From: Crambe crambe
Taxonomy: Eukaryota; Porifera; Demospongiae; Poecilosclerida; Crambeidae
Length of the DNA: 64,000 nt
Reading direction: 5' to 3'
NCBI GenBank assembly: GCA_963924555.1
Contig: OZ004585.1
Span: 2,679,488-2,743,487 of the forward strand
Both the position numbers and the translations under genes were made by a program. This document shows positions 26,601 to 39,584 of the stretch, in pieces. Positions within the stretch are counted from its first letter, which is position 1; every line of letters starts with the position of its first letter. The notes below the pieces were generated by a model that was not told the origin of the DNA, ran no database searches, and saw nothing but the letters and a program-made list of their open reading frames with translations.

Positions 26601-29600
26601 CATGCAGATCAAAGAACTGTTCCAAGAGTGGAGAAGAAACCGGTTTTGAAAGATGTAGCAACGGATGCATCTAGAGGAAACTCCTTTCAAGCTCAGAGGA
26701 AATTTGCTGCTAATCACACTCCACCTGTTAGGTAAATTTTACAATCAAAATATATTATTAAGGTCCATATAGGGATCCAGGGCTGCTGAAAAAAGTACAT
26801 ATATATATATAGGACACAGGATTTACGTACAACTAGAAATATCAGGACATCATGTCAGGATATTATGTCAGGATATCATGTCAGGATATCACGTCAGGAT
26901 ATCACATCAGGATATGCATAATTAGGATATGCATATTGTTGGATTGGTTAGGTGTCCTGTCAAATGTTTTCAGTCAAACTGGAAAGTAGGACATCACGTT
27001 AGAACACTACAGACTGGGTTTGATTGTTGGATGGTTGTTGGATCTATGTACATATGCTTATTCCAGTTGACTGTCCCAGAATGCTTGCAGTTGTCCCAGA
27101 ATACCTTAAAGAGCTAAATGTAAATAAGCAAGGCAAATCACGTCTATTTGGTTGGGGTAACCCTGAACTAAATACTTAGACAGCAGCCAGCACTTAACTC
27201 CCTCCCCCTCAAATTACAGAATTCCTGCATGCTACGGTAATTATAAGTGTTAATTTCTGTTGATGGTGTAGTATTGGTATTCCCACAAAATCAGAGTACT
27301 CTGGCAATTAGCACTACTCTAGCTGATTACACCCTCCCCATGCAGCTCTCATACTTACCAATTTTGAATGCTGGAATATATCTTCTGTTGATAACTGGTC
27401 ATTTTCCAACCAATTTTGTTGGAAATGGTCACCAATTTTCAGGGTTTAGCATCCGACCAAATCTTTTATAATGGCCAATCGAAAAATTGAGTGTCTTAGC
27501 TCTGTTCTACTATAAATACTCCTGGCTTTGGAGTATAAAGAGCAGAAGACAATTAAAGCGGTGTCTTTTTTTCATGCTCTCTTCCAAATCATCACTTTGA
27601 TATGGTCATTCATCATCGTAAAATCACAAATGATTAGAATTTTATAGCTATATAGCTTAGCAATGCACTGCACTATGGCTTGGCTATACGACACTTTAAA
27701 AACTAATGCTTCATTTTCTAACCTGCTATCTTCCAAACTCATGACAGCTGTAGTGCACTATTGTAGAAACATGCCCCACCCCCTTGATTAATATCCATGT
27801 ATCTCTTGAATCTTGAACCTCACGTTCCATAATGGCAAGACATACAGCAGAAACAACTAGCTGTTACTTCATTTGATTCAAGCAGAACACATAGAAATCT
27901 CAGAGAATGGACAAAAAGACAGCGAAATTAATGGACAGAAACAGCAGAGATGACCGTCTAGGCGAATTTGTGATGTGATAGACAAGTGAACATTTCAACA
28001 AGGTAGTTACAGCTAGTGTGCATGCAGCCAAGATTAATAGCCAGGCACCAGGAAAGCCAAGAGCACCAAAAGAACATCGACTACATGCAAGAAAGTAACA
28101 GTCTAGTCAATAATTATTAATGTGAACAGACCATGATTAGCCAGATGGCACTGAGAGAACGACTACAAGCCAGAAAGTAAGGCGTAGCAACCACATGTCG
28201 TGTCAGATGATCAGTTAGACATCAGAAAAGGCGAGAACAATGAGATCAAAGACTACAGGCCTTACATGGAAGTGAACATTTGAGAAGCCAATCAGAGGGC
28301 ACTGAGACACATGCACAAGTAACTCATCACAGGAATTGACATTCGAAACATGAGCCCGGACCCTTCATTAATTACAAAACTTGAATTTTCAACAGTGTGC
28401 ACTATTCATATTTCCACATAGCTAGCCAGTGCCAAGGCATAAGTCTTTTTAAGACTAACTTGTTATTCAACTGGTTAGTGCCACAGTTCACCACATCCAC
28501 CATGGCTTCTCTTATTTGGCATTGTGGGTAACTGTATTGCCAGTGTGGTAAGCTCTGATTGTAGCTATGGCTGCAAATGAAATCACATTAAACTTGCATC
28601 ATATCTGACACTGGCCTTCACATGAAAATTTCCAAGACTTTTATTATTATGTGATAGACTAGCACTATAGGGGAACATGACTGTAAACTTAGTTCATTTT
28701 GCATTATTAACAGACACTTAATCTCATTGGTTGTTAATCTTATCGGCTTATTTATCAACCAAACACATTCATTTTTGTGGACTAGCTATAAAAGGCAGAT
28801 GCTTAGCATCTAGAGACAGTCCTGTTTGAATTCAAATTATCCTTAGCACCTGTTCCTCAGTAAAATACTCAGCTTCTTGCTGTCCGCTCTGTGATATATT
28901 ACAATATGGAAACAGTCAGATGACCCTCCAGTGGCGTAGCCAGGGGGCAGGGGAGGTATTTGCCCCCTCTTTTCTGATATCCTGGCTACGCCTCTGCCCT
29001 CTCTACTACAAGACTCTTTTGGCCTTTCCTTCACTTTAATGAGAGATCTTAGGCGGATAGCTGCTTGTGATTCGCAATTTGCAAGGGATATGCCCATGAA
29101 CTAGCTATTGCCATTTTCCTTTGGACACTTTCATTGATTTGAGCCAGTAAAAGCTTTTTAGTCTAAAGCTCTGTAGCTATACGTGGAGAAAAGAGTGGTG
29201 GATAGTGATGCATCCATGAACATGGTAGGCCAGAACCCTATAGCTATATAGTTTTCATCAAACAAATTTGCTTTGAGGGTTCTGTTACCCATCCAAAGAG
29301 TGATTCTCCCCAGCCACTCTATATTAATATGTGCACAAAAATGGTGGCTGGCCAGTGAATTTCACTAAAATAATGTCACCGCTCTTTGATTTATTCTAGA
29401 ATAATATGATCATTATCTGTGACTGCATGGACAATTGATTTCTTACTCAGGTTAACTGTAGGTAAAGTGAAAGCTGTGAGAGGGTTGAAAGAGCTACCAA
29501 AGACAGAAGATGTCATCACTTATCTCTGCCTCAGAGGTATATATATATACATCATGTAATACGTCGTGTGTCGAATACCATAAAACAAACCTCACCCAGA

Positions 29601-29931
29601 CTTTTGTCCTTGTCCTCTTTTGGAGGTTAACTATTGTGTAGTTACTTTTCAAGTTGAGTTCTCTGTTTGGAGTGTCTTTTATCAGAGATTCCAACATAGA
29701 CATTGTTGAATCGTCAGGGTGTTATGTATAATGATAAAAGACAGGGATTTGAAATCTTCATCTCAACCACCAATGGACATTGAAATCCTCTATTGTCTAG
29801 TTAGTTATCCCCATGATTTTTTTTACATAATAGGATCACATGATATCCCACAACATCTCCGACGTTTTGAATCACCATGGACATCCTTGATCAAGAAAAG
29901 AAAAAAAGTAACAAAAGCCAAAAGATTATAG
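23653..29931 (+). CDS. JARID2-like: Short JARID2-like PRC2 accessory protein, 5 exons
   Basis: Exons 23653-23662, 24019-24068, 26067-26731, 29451-29536 and 29834-29931 join in frame to 302 residues. JARID2 recruits and activates PRC2. Three parts of its N-terminal half are recognisable: a ubiquitin-interacting motif KEEAALNRALHASLMQ (residues 30-45; in JARID2 this region reads H2AK119ub), QAQRKFA (228-234), matching the peptide whose methylated Lys (human K116) binds EED, and PKTEDVITYLCLRG (258-271), matching the human segment that binds SUZ12. A basic N-terminal RRARYKPIQ precedes, and a long Ser-rich, disordered linker lies between. The last exon ends in a lysine-rich tail (KKRKKVTKAKR) and a stop; ARID, JmjC and zinc-finger regions of the 1246-residue human protein are absent. 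An AATAAA lies at 30180. Exons 1 and 2 are small and rest on splice sites and phase; longer isoforms were not found. Confidence 0.78.
23700..23895. repeat. MITE-like foldback family, copy
   Basis: Contains AATTCTTAACCGAATTTC, GATCATCTCTCTGCTGGTG and GATCAAGTGAATGCAAATAG. It lies in JARID2-like intron 1. Confidence 0.6.
24500..24671 (-). pseudogene. RecQ-like helicase fragment (Walker A region)
   Basis: Minus-strand frame reads LRPEQLEVAIQFYLAG then LLPTGFGKSLCFAVLPLVFD, the RecQ-family start of the ATPase domain (motif 0 and Walker A with GKS). It has the second Gly-Ser of the usual motif changed to GFGKS and runs into unrelated sequence after LPLVFDKL. It is too short to function. A second relic of the same family lies at 51117-51324. 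Confidence 0.65.
24641..25290 (+). repeat. Cluster of four poly-G runs (13, 19, 20 and 22 bases)
   Basis: G runs at 24641-24653, 24781-24799, 25033-25052 and 25269-25290. Between them lies a direct repeat of CACTAATGTGCAACATCATT-type sequence (about 25075-25170). Confidence 0.85.
26732..29450. other. JARID2-like intron 3, no gene seen
   Basis: Holds a short tandem repeat of TCAGGATATCA units (26845-26915), a palindromic segment GGCGTAGCCAGG ... CCTGGCTACGCC (28930-28993) belonging to a dispersed family that recurs near 49385, and otherwise AT-rich sequence. I find no supported exon. Confidence 0.45.
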
Positions 29932-30401
29932 TGGTGAGGAGTCAGCTGTATATATAGTTAGCGAGCTAGCTTATGAAAGTTTTAGCTCTATAGCTAATTA
30001 TAATCTCTCTTTATTATATACAGGAAGATCAAAGTTATTATGCTGGCTTCAGAGAGGCTACAATGACAATATTGATTGTCAATAATTAAATATTATCTTT
30101 ATAGCTAGCTAACTGTAGCAGCAGTCTGCTAAAGTTTCATTGTGTATAATTTTTCAAAGAAATTTTAATGAGGGACAAAAATAAACTGGCATGGAGCTAA
30201 CTAGCTAGCTACATATACATATATAGATATATAGTTTTTCTTACAAAAAAATAGTACATTAAATTGCAGCTGTAGCTGACATAGCTAGCAGGACAGCAGT
30301 AAGTATTAAGATGGGGCATTATAGGTGTAAGTATTTTATAATAAATAAATAATTCAAGCCTGGAGACAGTATACATTGTAGAGGAAGCATATACATCAGA
30401 G
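29932..30401. other. Short tail-to-tail spacer
   Basis: 470 bp between the stop codons of the JARID2-like gene (plus) and the BAHD1-like gene (minus). It contains AATAAA at 30180-30185 for the plus gene and CTAGCTAGC-rich sequence. Confidence 0.6.
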
Positions 30402-33400
30402 CTACTTGTAGACTGATTTTGACACCAGCTTCCCAGTGCAATGATTGTAGCCTCTATGGCAGAGATACACAAGTTCTGGTTCCACCTTTGCTAGGCCACT
30501 TTCGCTAACTGGAGTGAGAAGTGATGGTGGTGGTGTACCTGACTTTGATTGCTTTCCTTTGGAGTTTGAGGGTATGAAGTGGTGCATTTTTGTTGATTTG
30601 GCGACGGGCACAATCCTGCGAGATCTTGAGGTGCATCTGTTCTTCTTACATTGTATGTGAGCAAGATATCTGTAATCAAAATAAAGTTTTACTAAGGTAT
30701 GAGAAAGTTCTTGCTTTCGTGTGGAGATGTATATGTATTGATAACCATCAGTTTACACTTTCTGACACCCTTTTATTTTCTTGGAAGGCACATTCTTTTG
30801 GGGTTTGGTAACAATTTGGAACTACAGGATGGCTGCTGATGGACACAGAAAAAATTAATATGGAGCTTGCTAATAGCATTCACATCAACTGAATGAATGA
30901 ACATAATACAGATAGCTTCATGAGATGGCCCCTGCATGCATGCCTCACTCCAAAAGAGGAAAATCTCTCAACTAGGGACAATCTTTTGTACTATACTCTT
31001 TACAAAAATAACCTCCAAAAGAGGACAACCTCTCTACAAAGAACAAAAGGCTGAGTCCCATTTTAGGTTCCACCGTATAAGTAGATGCAGCTGTTAATGA
31101 CTCGGGCTACATAGCTAGCTAACTATTCACTTTTGTTAACATGATGTTTGAACAGGGAGTTAATAGTTGTTAGCTAGTTTGTGTGAAGCATCACAACTAA
31201 TACAGCAAGGGGAGGGGATTGATATTCTTACCTGCAATACTCTGACATGCCCAGAACATAGCACTTCTCTTCTATGCAAGCAACACTATTGTCATCATGA
31301 TGTTGAGATGCCAGCAATTCATCCTATTGTTGAGAATGTGATGTTAAACATTATTAAAACTCATTAAACATTGACTAATTAGCTACTATGTTATGCAGTT
31401 CTTAATCTAATAATTTATATTATGAACAGTTACATATATATGAATATTCATTGTCAGACCTCCAATAGATTTCTATCACATGCTGAATACTGTTACATCA
31501 CTATACAATACTGTTAATCACTAGGGCCTGTATATGTAGGGCTATCATACAAAAATGCTAGGGCTATTATACTGTTACATCAGTATAGGGCTATTATTGT
31601 TAGGCTATTATACTATACATTACTAGTTTATTGTATTTCATCTGTATAGTAAACTACATACATGATTACTGCTATTTTAGTGAAGTTTATAAATAATTGT
31701 GCTCTACCAAGTGCTCTGTGTTAATGTGTATGTGCATAATTGCACACGAAGAACAACCACTACAATCACTAGCCAAGAGAAAACAACCAAGCTACAAGAA
31801 AACTAGTAGCATGTGATAGCATGGTTAGCTGTGGTATTTTGGGATTAATAGCACTTGTAATGCAGTAAATAGCACTTGATTTCACCTCGTGCCCTGCATT
31901 ACTCGTGCCAAATAACTAACCATGCTATTACATTATACTAATAGTATACTATAGGAGTGTCATATGGTATTTCAACTACCATATAGCAGATTTTCAAATG
32001 GTCCAAATTTTCGTATAAAGCTGTACAAAAATTCGAAACTTTTAACCACACCCTCGACTCATTAAGCATGCTCATGTACACATAGCTGCAGTATGGATTT
32101 TCGGCTCTACTTCAAGCCAACTTTGTCTCTCCCTGACTGGAAGGGGCACAAGGACTGCTAATAAAGCTGTAACTTGCGGGCCCAGTGATGGCCGTGTTGG
32201 CTGGGGCCTAACAAAAGGTAAGCAAACGAGTTAGTTTATACACTTGAATGACTCTTCTCCATAGCAAACTAGCTAGGCTTATACATCCCAAGGCTTCAGT
32301 GGAGAATCCCTAGCAGGCCACTGCTAGCCGGCCAGCCTAGGCGCCAACTATAGCTAGTTAGCTAGCGATTTGAATTCCATGGAGGTCAGTCTACAAAAAT
32401 TTTGACAACGAAAATTTCCCGCTATACAGTATTAATCTGTTGTAGACTGAAATAGCACACTTACGCAACTGTAATAGCACACTTATTCCATGGCATATGC
32501 TAATTGCAGCGAGCTTATCTCAGTGGCTTGTAGGCACCAGGCTTATCTAAGTGCTTTGAGGCAGCTTTCTATGTATGCAGCTGCCTGCCACTTACATAAC
32601 AGAGCAAAATCTTCTAAGGAGTTTAAGCTCAAACGAATATCAGTATAGGAATACTTGCTCGCTCGCTGCGACTCAAATGTTGTACATTGCTCTAGTTGGC
32701 GAGCGAGCGAAGCCCCACACTAATTGGTCAAAATGGAAAATTGCGATATTTATATGTTACACGTACATCACTCAAAATGCGCATGCGCTTACGCATGCGC
32801 ATGAAATAGCTACTAAGCAACGTCATAATAAGCAATCATTTTCGTTAAGCTTGAAGTTGAAACACTATTGTAGCGAGTATTATGGAACCCAGAGAACCAG
32901 AAAACAAGCGAAGGAGGGTCCCAGAACACCCTCTAGAAACTGACCAGCAAAAGAAGAGCGAGACCTCATGAAAGAAATGAAAGAGACAGAGCTAGAAGGA
33001 GAACAGAGTCAAAGGAACAGAGAAAAACAAGACTAGCAAAGAAATGCGACAGATAGAGCCAGGAGGAGGGAATGTACAGAGTCAGCAGAAGATAATGCTG
33101 CAAGAGCAGAGCAAATGAGAGCCAGAAGGAGAGCAGAGTCAGCAGAACACAGAGCTGCCAGATTAGAGCATATGAGGGCTCATTATTTGAGAGACTAGCT
33201 ACTGAGTCTCAACAGGAGTGGTAGCCTGGGTTCAGAGAAGACACTCCAATGCTAACTGGGAATGCACCAAGTCAGTTAACAACCTGAATAGCTAGATATC
33301 GAAAGTCACTGTTGGGGCTATATAATCATAAGTGAGGGAGGAGCACATTGAAATGACCACTGGCTGCTTGCTCGCTAATGCTATACGAGCATCTCTAGTT

Positions 33401-36400
33401 AGTCTTAGTCTAATACTGTTACATCACTATACGATACTGTTACATTACTAGGCCATGTTACAACACTAGGCCAATACTGTTACAACACTAGGCCAATACT
33501 GTTACAATACTATAGGCCAATACTGTTACAACACTAGGCCAATACTGTTACAACACTAGGGCTATTATACGATACTGTTACATCATGTTACATCACACTA
33601 GGGCTAGTATACTGTTATATCACACTAGAGCTAGTATACTGTTACATCACTAGGAATACTGTTACGTCACAGTACCAGGGCTAGTACGTATACTGTTACA
33701 TCACTAGGAAGGACAAACACTATAGGGGTAGTATACAATACTATTACATCACTAGGGCTCATACACTCTTGCAACTAATACTCTTGCAAAACAATGCTGA
33801 CACTACCACTAACACTTCCATAAGAATCTTACATACCCAATCATATATAGCAATTATTATTATTATAGCTACATGCATGGTCATCCTGATGCTCTATTGA
33901 TGACAGTTTTGGAATTATTCAAGCAAGTGAACACATTACCATTGTAAGTACATACGTGGTGGAACGTCTCTTAGTGAACGCTCCACATGCATATTCAGGA
34001 CGCAAGACTTTTTTTTCAAGAAACTGAACCATAAATTGAACCTCTGGAAGAGTGGGAAACACCTCTCTATTTAACTGTAGTTAGTACTTCACAGGTACAG
34101 TGAAGCAGTTCAATCTCCAATGGGCCTAGAAAGAAGGTAGTCTCTTTAAATGGTACATGGTAGGTGGCTCATCAATAGAGGGGTGATCTCATTACAGGAA
34201 GGTATGGTTAGAGGTTGAAATAGTGTGGGCATTTCTACTGGTGACTTCACTGCCAAAGAAAAAGGACTTCCTCTGATGTGCTGTTCATCGACTTGTAGCT
34301 GAGGTTTAGTTCTTTTTACTGCTGGCACCAGTTATATCAGACGTTAGCTCGATCACTCTCTTGTCAATGTACAGTCTCATTACAGGGTGGTCTGGTTAGA
34401 TGTTGCCATTGAGACATGGCAGAGTGGCTAGTTAAATAGAGGGGTGTTCACGCTACGGGAGGTCTGGTTAGAGGTTGAAATAGGTCCTGTTGGGGCATGG
34501 CAGAGTGGTTCCTTGATAGAGATGGTCTCATTACAGGGAGCAGAGGTGGCAAAGAGAGTTAGAAAAGTTACAGAACAGAAGGATCCCATACAGCATAGTC
34601 CACAGAAAGAAACAAACCAGAACACAGAATTCAAACCAATCCTGTCTAGAGAGGTGGTTTCAGTACAGGGAGGTCTGATAAGAGGTTGGAATAGATAGGT
34701 CTTACTGGGACATGGCAGAGAGGTGGTCTCATTAAAGGGTGGTCTGATTAGACAGGTTCCACTGTAGTGCTGTTGGGACATGGCAGAGTGGCCCTGATAG
34801 AGAGGTGGTCTCATCACAAGGTGGTCTGATTAGACAGGTTTCTCTATAGCTGGAATAGGTGCTGTTGGGACGTGGTGGAAATAGAGAGATGGTCTCATTA
34901 CAGGGTGGTCTGAGTAGACACATAAAACTTAACTGTAGCTGGAATAGGATATGGCGGAATGACCTCAATAAATTAAGTGGTGGCCTCATTACAGGGTGGT
35001 CAGATTATAGACACATTAAATTTCACTGTAGCTGGAATAGGAGTGGTCTCACAATAGGGTAATATAATTCATGTTTCTATATACCCACCTATTTCCCCCA
35101 GCAAACTGGGGGAATGATAATTAATGCTATACCGGTGCTGTAAGACCTGTAAGACCTGTCAATGAAACCTGTCACGCGACAAGACCAAGTTATTTTGGAA
35201 AAATAGCGCTGCATGTGGAGTCCTTGAAATGTGAATTCCTCTATAATTGCTGGTCTTCTTCGAATGATATTTCTAAGTTTTCGAATAAACTAAGAGACAC
35301 CATGCATGCACTATAATTAGAAGTCTTCTGTGTTTGATTGAGGGCATGCCTATCATTATCCAGAATTTTTGGTCTCCTTCGAATGACATTTCTAAGTTTT
35401 CGAATAAACTAAGACACCATGCACTATAATTAGAACAGGGCATGCCTATCATTATCTCGAATTCCTCTATAATTGCTGGTCTCCTTCGAATGACATTTCT
35501 AAGTTTTCGAATAAATTAAGAGACACCATGCACTATAATTAGAACAGGGCATCCCTATCATTACAATATGCAATTTTGAGTATAAAGCTGTGACAATCGG
35601 ATAAGAGCAGACAATATAGAAAATTTTATGAAGATTTCTGAAAATTAACAAAGACATGGAAATACAGGGATTTACGTCATATGACCTCCACCATGTAGAC
35701 ACAGATAAAGTTACAACTCAACCTTGTAACTTTTCCCAATCACCATGCATTTTTTCCTTATACGGAATTACCTTGCATAACTTCAGCAAACCTATCAGAA
35801 GATTCCACACTACACCACCAAACCACATGTCCAGCAATATATAAACATGCATGCTGCATGGTCACTCGTCCATTTCAAGCAATAATTGTATTATTTTAAT
35901 TACATATAGTGACATTATTATGATGTAATAGATAGATGCACATGAGGAGAGTGCAAACCATGCTGGTTTTTGTGATATTAATAATTTATGGCCTTAAATA
36001 ATATTATGTGCCACAATATTCGTTCCCACCTAATCTCAGCACATGTACATACTAGAGGTCTGACCAATATCCAGCAATAGTGCCCCCATATAAAAATATG
36101 CAGAACAGTCTATTGGTGTTCACTATATCATTTATAATTTATAACTTTCTCAATTTGAAATTTCAAAATCCAGCTCACAGAGTGGCCAGTGATCAGCTCT
36201 CTGCTGGTATTTTAAATATGAAAGTTAGAGCAGATATGAATGATCAAGGGACCAAGTGAACGCAAGTAGTTCAAGAATATGGAAGAATTTAAAGATTATG
36301 GGTACTGGATGTCTGACCAATGGATCTCTAATTGCCTCTAGCTCTGACCTCCTTCATTATTGACTACTCCATAGCAGGTAAATTTTCATGAAGTAAAAAA

Positions 36401-39400
36401 AAATTAATACATACTTCAATTTCAAAACCATATCCCACCTTACCTTTCGATATTCTGTGATACTTTCCACTTCATCTGGTCGGTAATACCAAAAGACAGT
36501 CATCATCAATTGTCCTGCAGACCAAAAGTAACAATACTAGTTAGTAAGTGTCATGTGACACCATGGAAACAATAGTAAGTGTCATGTGACACCATGGAAA
36601 CACTGGGAACAATAGGATTCCTGATGAATGATTCATCAACCTTATGGAGAAGTGGACCAATAGGATTACTGATTTAAAAGGTCGATAAACATTGAGTGGT
36701 TTAATATGCCAGAGGTGATGATACATTATCAATCTTGGTGCCTCGGGAGGCATGACCCATGCAGTGTTGTGTACCTAATAACGTATACATCATGTGACAT
36801 GAAAGGTCTTCATACGTATGTACATAATGATGGTGAATTCACTTGTCTAGGAGTAACTCAAGACAATGATGCCCCTTATAACTCTTGACTGATAACTGTG
36901 AACACAATGTGACCATATAAGATCTTCACAGCCCCTTATCATTATAATATGGTTAGCATATCCACTCATCATAACGTGGTGTACAATATAAACCGCCCTC
37001 AGAACCCCATAGTGCCTGGTGATCTCGAGATCCAGAAATAACTACACACAATGAAAAGTGACCATGTACGTATGAGCTAAGAAAAGATTTAATTGAGGCT
37101 AAAATGGCCACTGTTGGTACATGTCCAAGTGGTCCCTTTAAGAGAGGTGGCCTCTAAACGCAGGTGGTCATAAAGACCGGTTTCACTGTAGTACAAATAC
37201 AACAAGAGAACCAAAACAGACTACGTATATTCATTTCAATAAGGATATCCTGTGCTAACATAAAACAATGTTATTGTTAATGTAGCAGGAGCAGTCACTG
37301 ACCATTTCAAGGAAATAAATACAGCTGATCAAATTTCACACACATATCCAAAAGAATTATGGAGTGGGTGGGGAGGGACGAGGAAGAGAGAAAAGAGAGG
37401 GGAAGGAGGTGGGGGGGGGGGGGAGGGAAGAAGGGAGGAGTGAGGGGGAGGGGAGGGAGGAGGAGGGAGGGGAAAGAGGGGAGGGGAGGGGAGGGGATGA
37501 AAGGGAGGAAGGAGGGGGAAAGGGAAGGGGAAGGGGAGGGGAGGGAGGTGGGAGGAGGGAGGAGGGAGGGGAAAAGGGAAGGAGAGAGAGGGGGAGGTAA
37601 GTAGAGAGCAAAGAAGGTAGGGTGCACAATAGTCAGTTGTAAATAGTGTGGACTTTAATCTTAACAAGCCAGCTATAACTGCTACCTCTATTCTCACGCG
37701 CAAATGATACAGATACAGAACACATTTATTTAGGGACACTGACCAGCAAACATTTATAATGGACATACGGTATTTAGAGACACTCACCTGGTTGTTCCTG
37801 CCATATGCTGGCTATTTTGGCAACAAAAGGTTTCTCTTCCCTCGGACTGCCACCTGATCTGATCAGCACGCAATCTCGCACAAAAATGGTCTAGACAGAC
37901 ATACAAAGAAGAAGAATAAGGAGTCGCTACGTACATAGCTACATAATTAACATTCTGGACACTTCAAAATTCTGAGCACCTTCAAAGTGGAGGATACAAT
38001 CTACGATTATAATAGAAGTCATAGCAATTACATGATATGAATACATAGAAATCCTTCGGATTTCCCTGAATAACTCTGTCTAATATTTCAATTTGGTAAA
38101 TTTTGGGGGATGTGTCTACTCATTTGCCTTCCAAACATGGCAGATAGCAATTGATAGAGTGTTTGCCATGCATCCTCTTATACCATGCCAACAGCGGCAC
38201 AATCTGTACTATCTGTCATGTGTTTTATAATGGTTGGACTGCACAATTTGTATTATCTGTCATGTGTTTTATAATGGTTGGACTGCCACTACACAAATTT
38301 CCCCTGAGGCTATGAGTTATGGAATTAATTATGTGCCTAATGTCATTTGGCATAATTATTATTATCAATGCATAATAGTGTTCTAATTATGCCAGGAAGC
38401 TTCAATGCTGCTGCGTTCCCTATGGCTACATAGCATAAATACGCAGCTACATTAGGGTCACATTCTACAGCCTACTGCATGCACTTTGTACTCATTCAAG
38501 TGAAGGGTCAAAGTTCAATCAGTGATGCCAAGGTTCTATGAATCTCCTATGATGTACAACTGGAGCTAAGAGCGAGCTTCTTTGATTACAGAAGGAGACA
38601 TGCTGTTACAGTGGACTCTCTATAAGGATTCTTTAGTAATTGGAAAGATACGTATAGCGAATTAATACACAATCGTCTCTATGCACTACACACTGCATAG
38701 CTTGACCTCCAATTCCACGGGACCTATAGGACACATAAACTTCCCAGTTGCTTTTCCTGAAGGAGGCAATCCTGCCAGTTGGTAGGTGTGGTCATGACCA
38801 GATCAGTCAAAATAATATATAATAGCCGATTGAGGGAACTTAATGAATATTAGGGATCATGTATAGCTTGTGTGGAACAAAGAGGTAAGGAGTCAGATAT
38901 TGAGAGAGACCCTCAGGTATGCTGTGTCTCTGCATTTTAGTGCCGAGACGAAAATAAAACCGTTGTGTGGATATTGAGGTGACACCTGATATGTCAACTG
39001 AGTCTACAGTAATTACTAAGAAGGGGTCATGTTTGGACAATGACTACATGATGATTAAACATAACAATAATTGGATAAGCCGAATTACAAACACGAAAAA
39101 ATAACAAGATTTGATCTTTGATCTTATCTTGTTGAGAAGTCTTGATATCATGTTGAGGTTGCATACCAGCATCAGTCTCAGGACAATGGGCCCTCAAGTA
39201 TTTGAATAGTTACTTATTATTGTAGCAATCGGCTGGGGCAGTTACGTTATTATTTTTTATATCCAAAAATCACAGTTATCAGACATAGAGCTGACATTGT
39301 ACTGGTCTCTCCACTGAGAGTTAGCTCCCTTGTCCAAAAGAATTATTAACCCTCGCAGTACACATAATTATGCTAGAGGGCTGAAATTAGTGCTTTTCAA

Positions 39401-39546
39401 ATTGTGTAAATATAATAAGTACCTCTTTACTGCTGTTCCGTCTAATTCCAGCGTAATATCTTCGAACAATAGCATTGGAACCCTATGGGACAAGATAATA
39501 TAATAATAATAATAATTATTATTATGATGATGATGACAACAACAAT

Positions 39547-39584
<38 letters not shown>

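Larger units (their letters stand above)
31324..36443. other. BAHD1-like intron 5, repeat-filled
   Basis: 5.1 kb intron (minus strand). It holds the helitron-like fragment, tandem ACTGTTACA-CACTAGG-CC repeats (33400-33770), the GGTGGTCTCATTACAGGG repeat array (34140-35060), three 110-130 bp repeats (35215-35560) and a MITE copy (36115-36275). I see no further exon. Confidence 0.55.

Noticed and set aside
29494..29703. Minus-strand frame over the JARID2-like exon 4 region
   Set aside because: Antisense shadow; the plus strand gives PKTEDVITYLCLRG with proper splice sites.
31167..31367. Plus-strand 66-residue frame with several Cys and His
   Set aside because: Antisense of BAHD1-like exon 6, which carries the BAH motif [13 protein letters not shown].
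32575..32943. 122-codon plus-strand frame
   Set aside because: No recognisable domain, low-complexity ends, and it overlaps the start of the helitron-type relic in another frame.
37307..37787. Proline/serine-rich frames on the minus strand
   Set aside because: Product of the polypurine tract; only 37788-37890 next to it is a real BAHD1-like exon.
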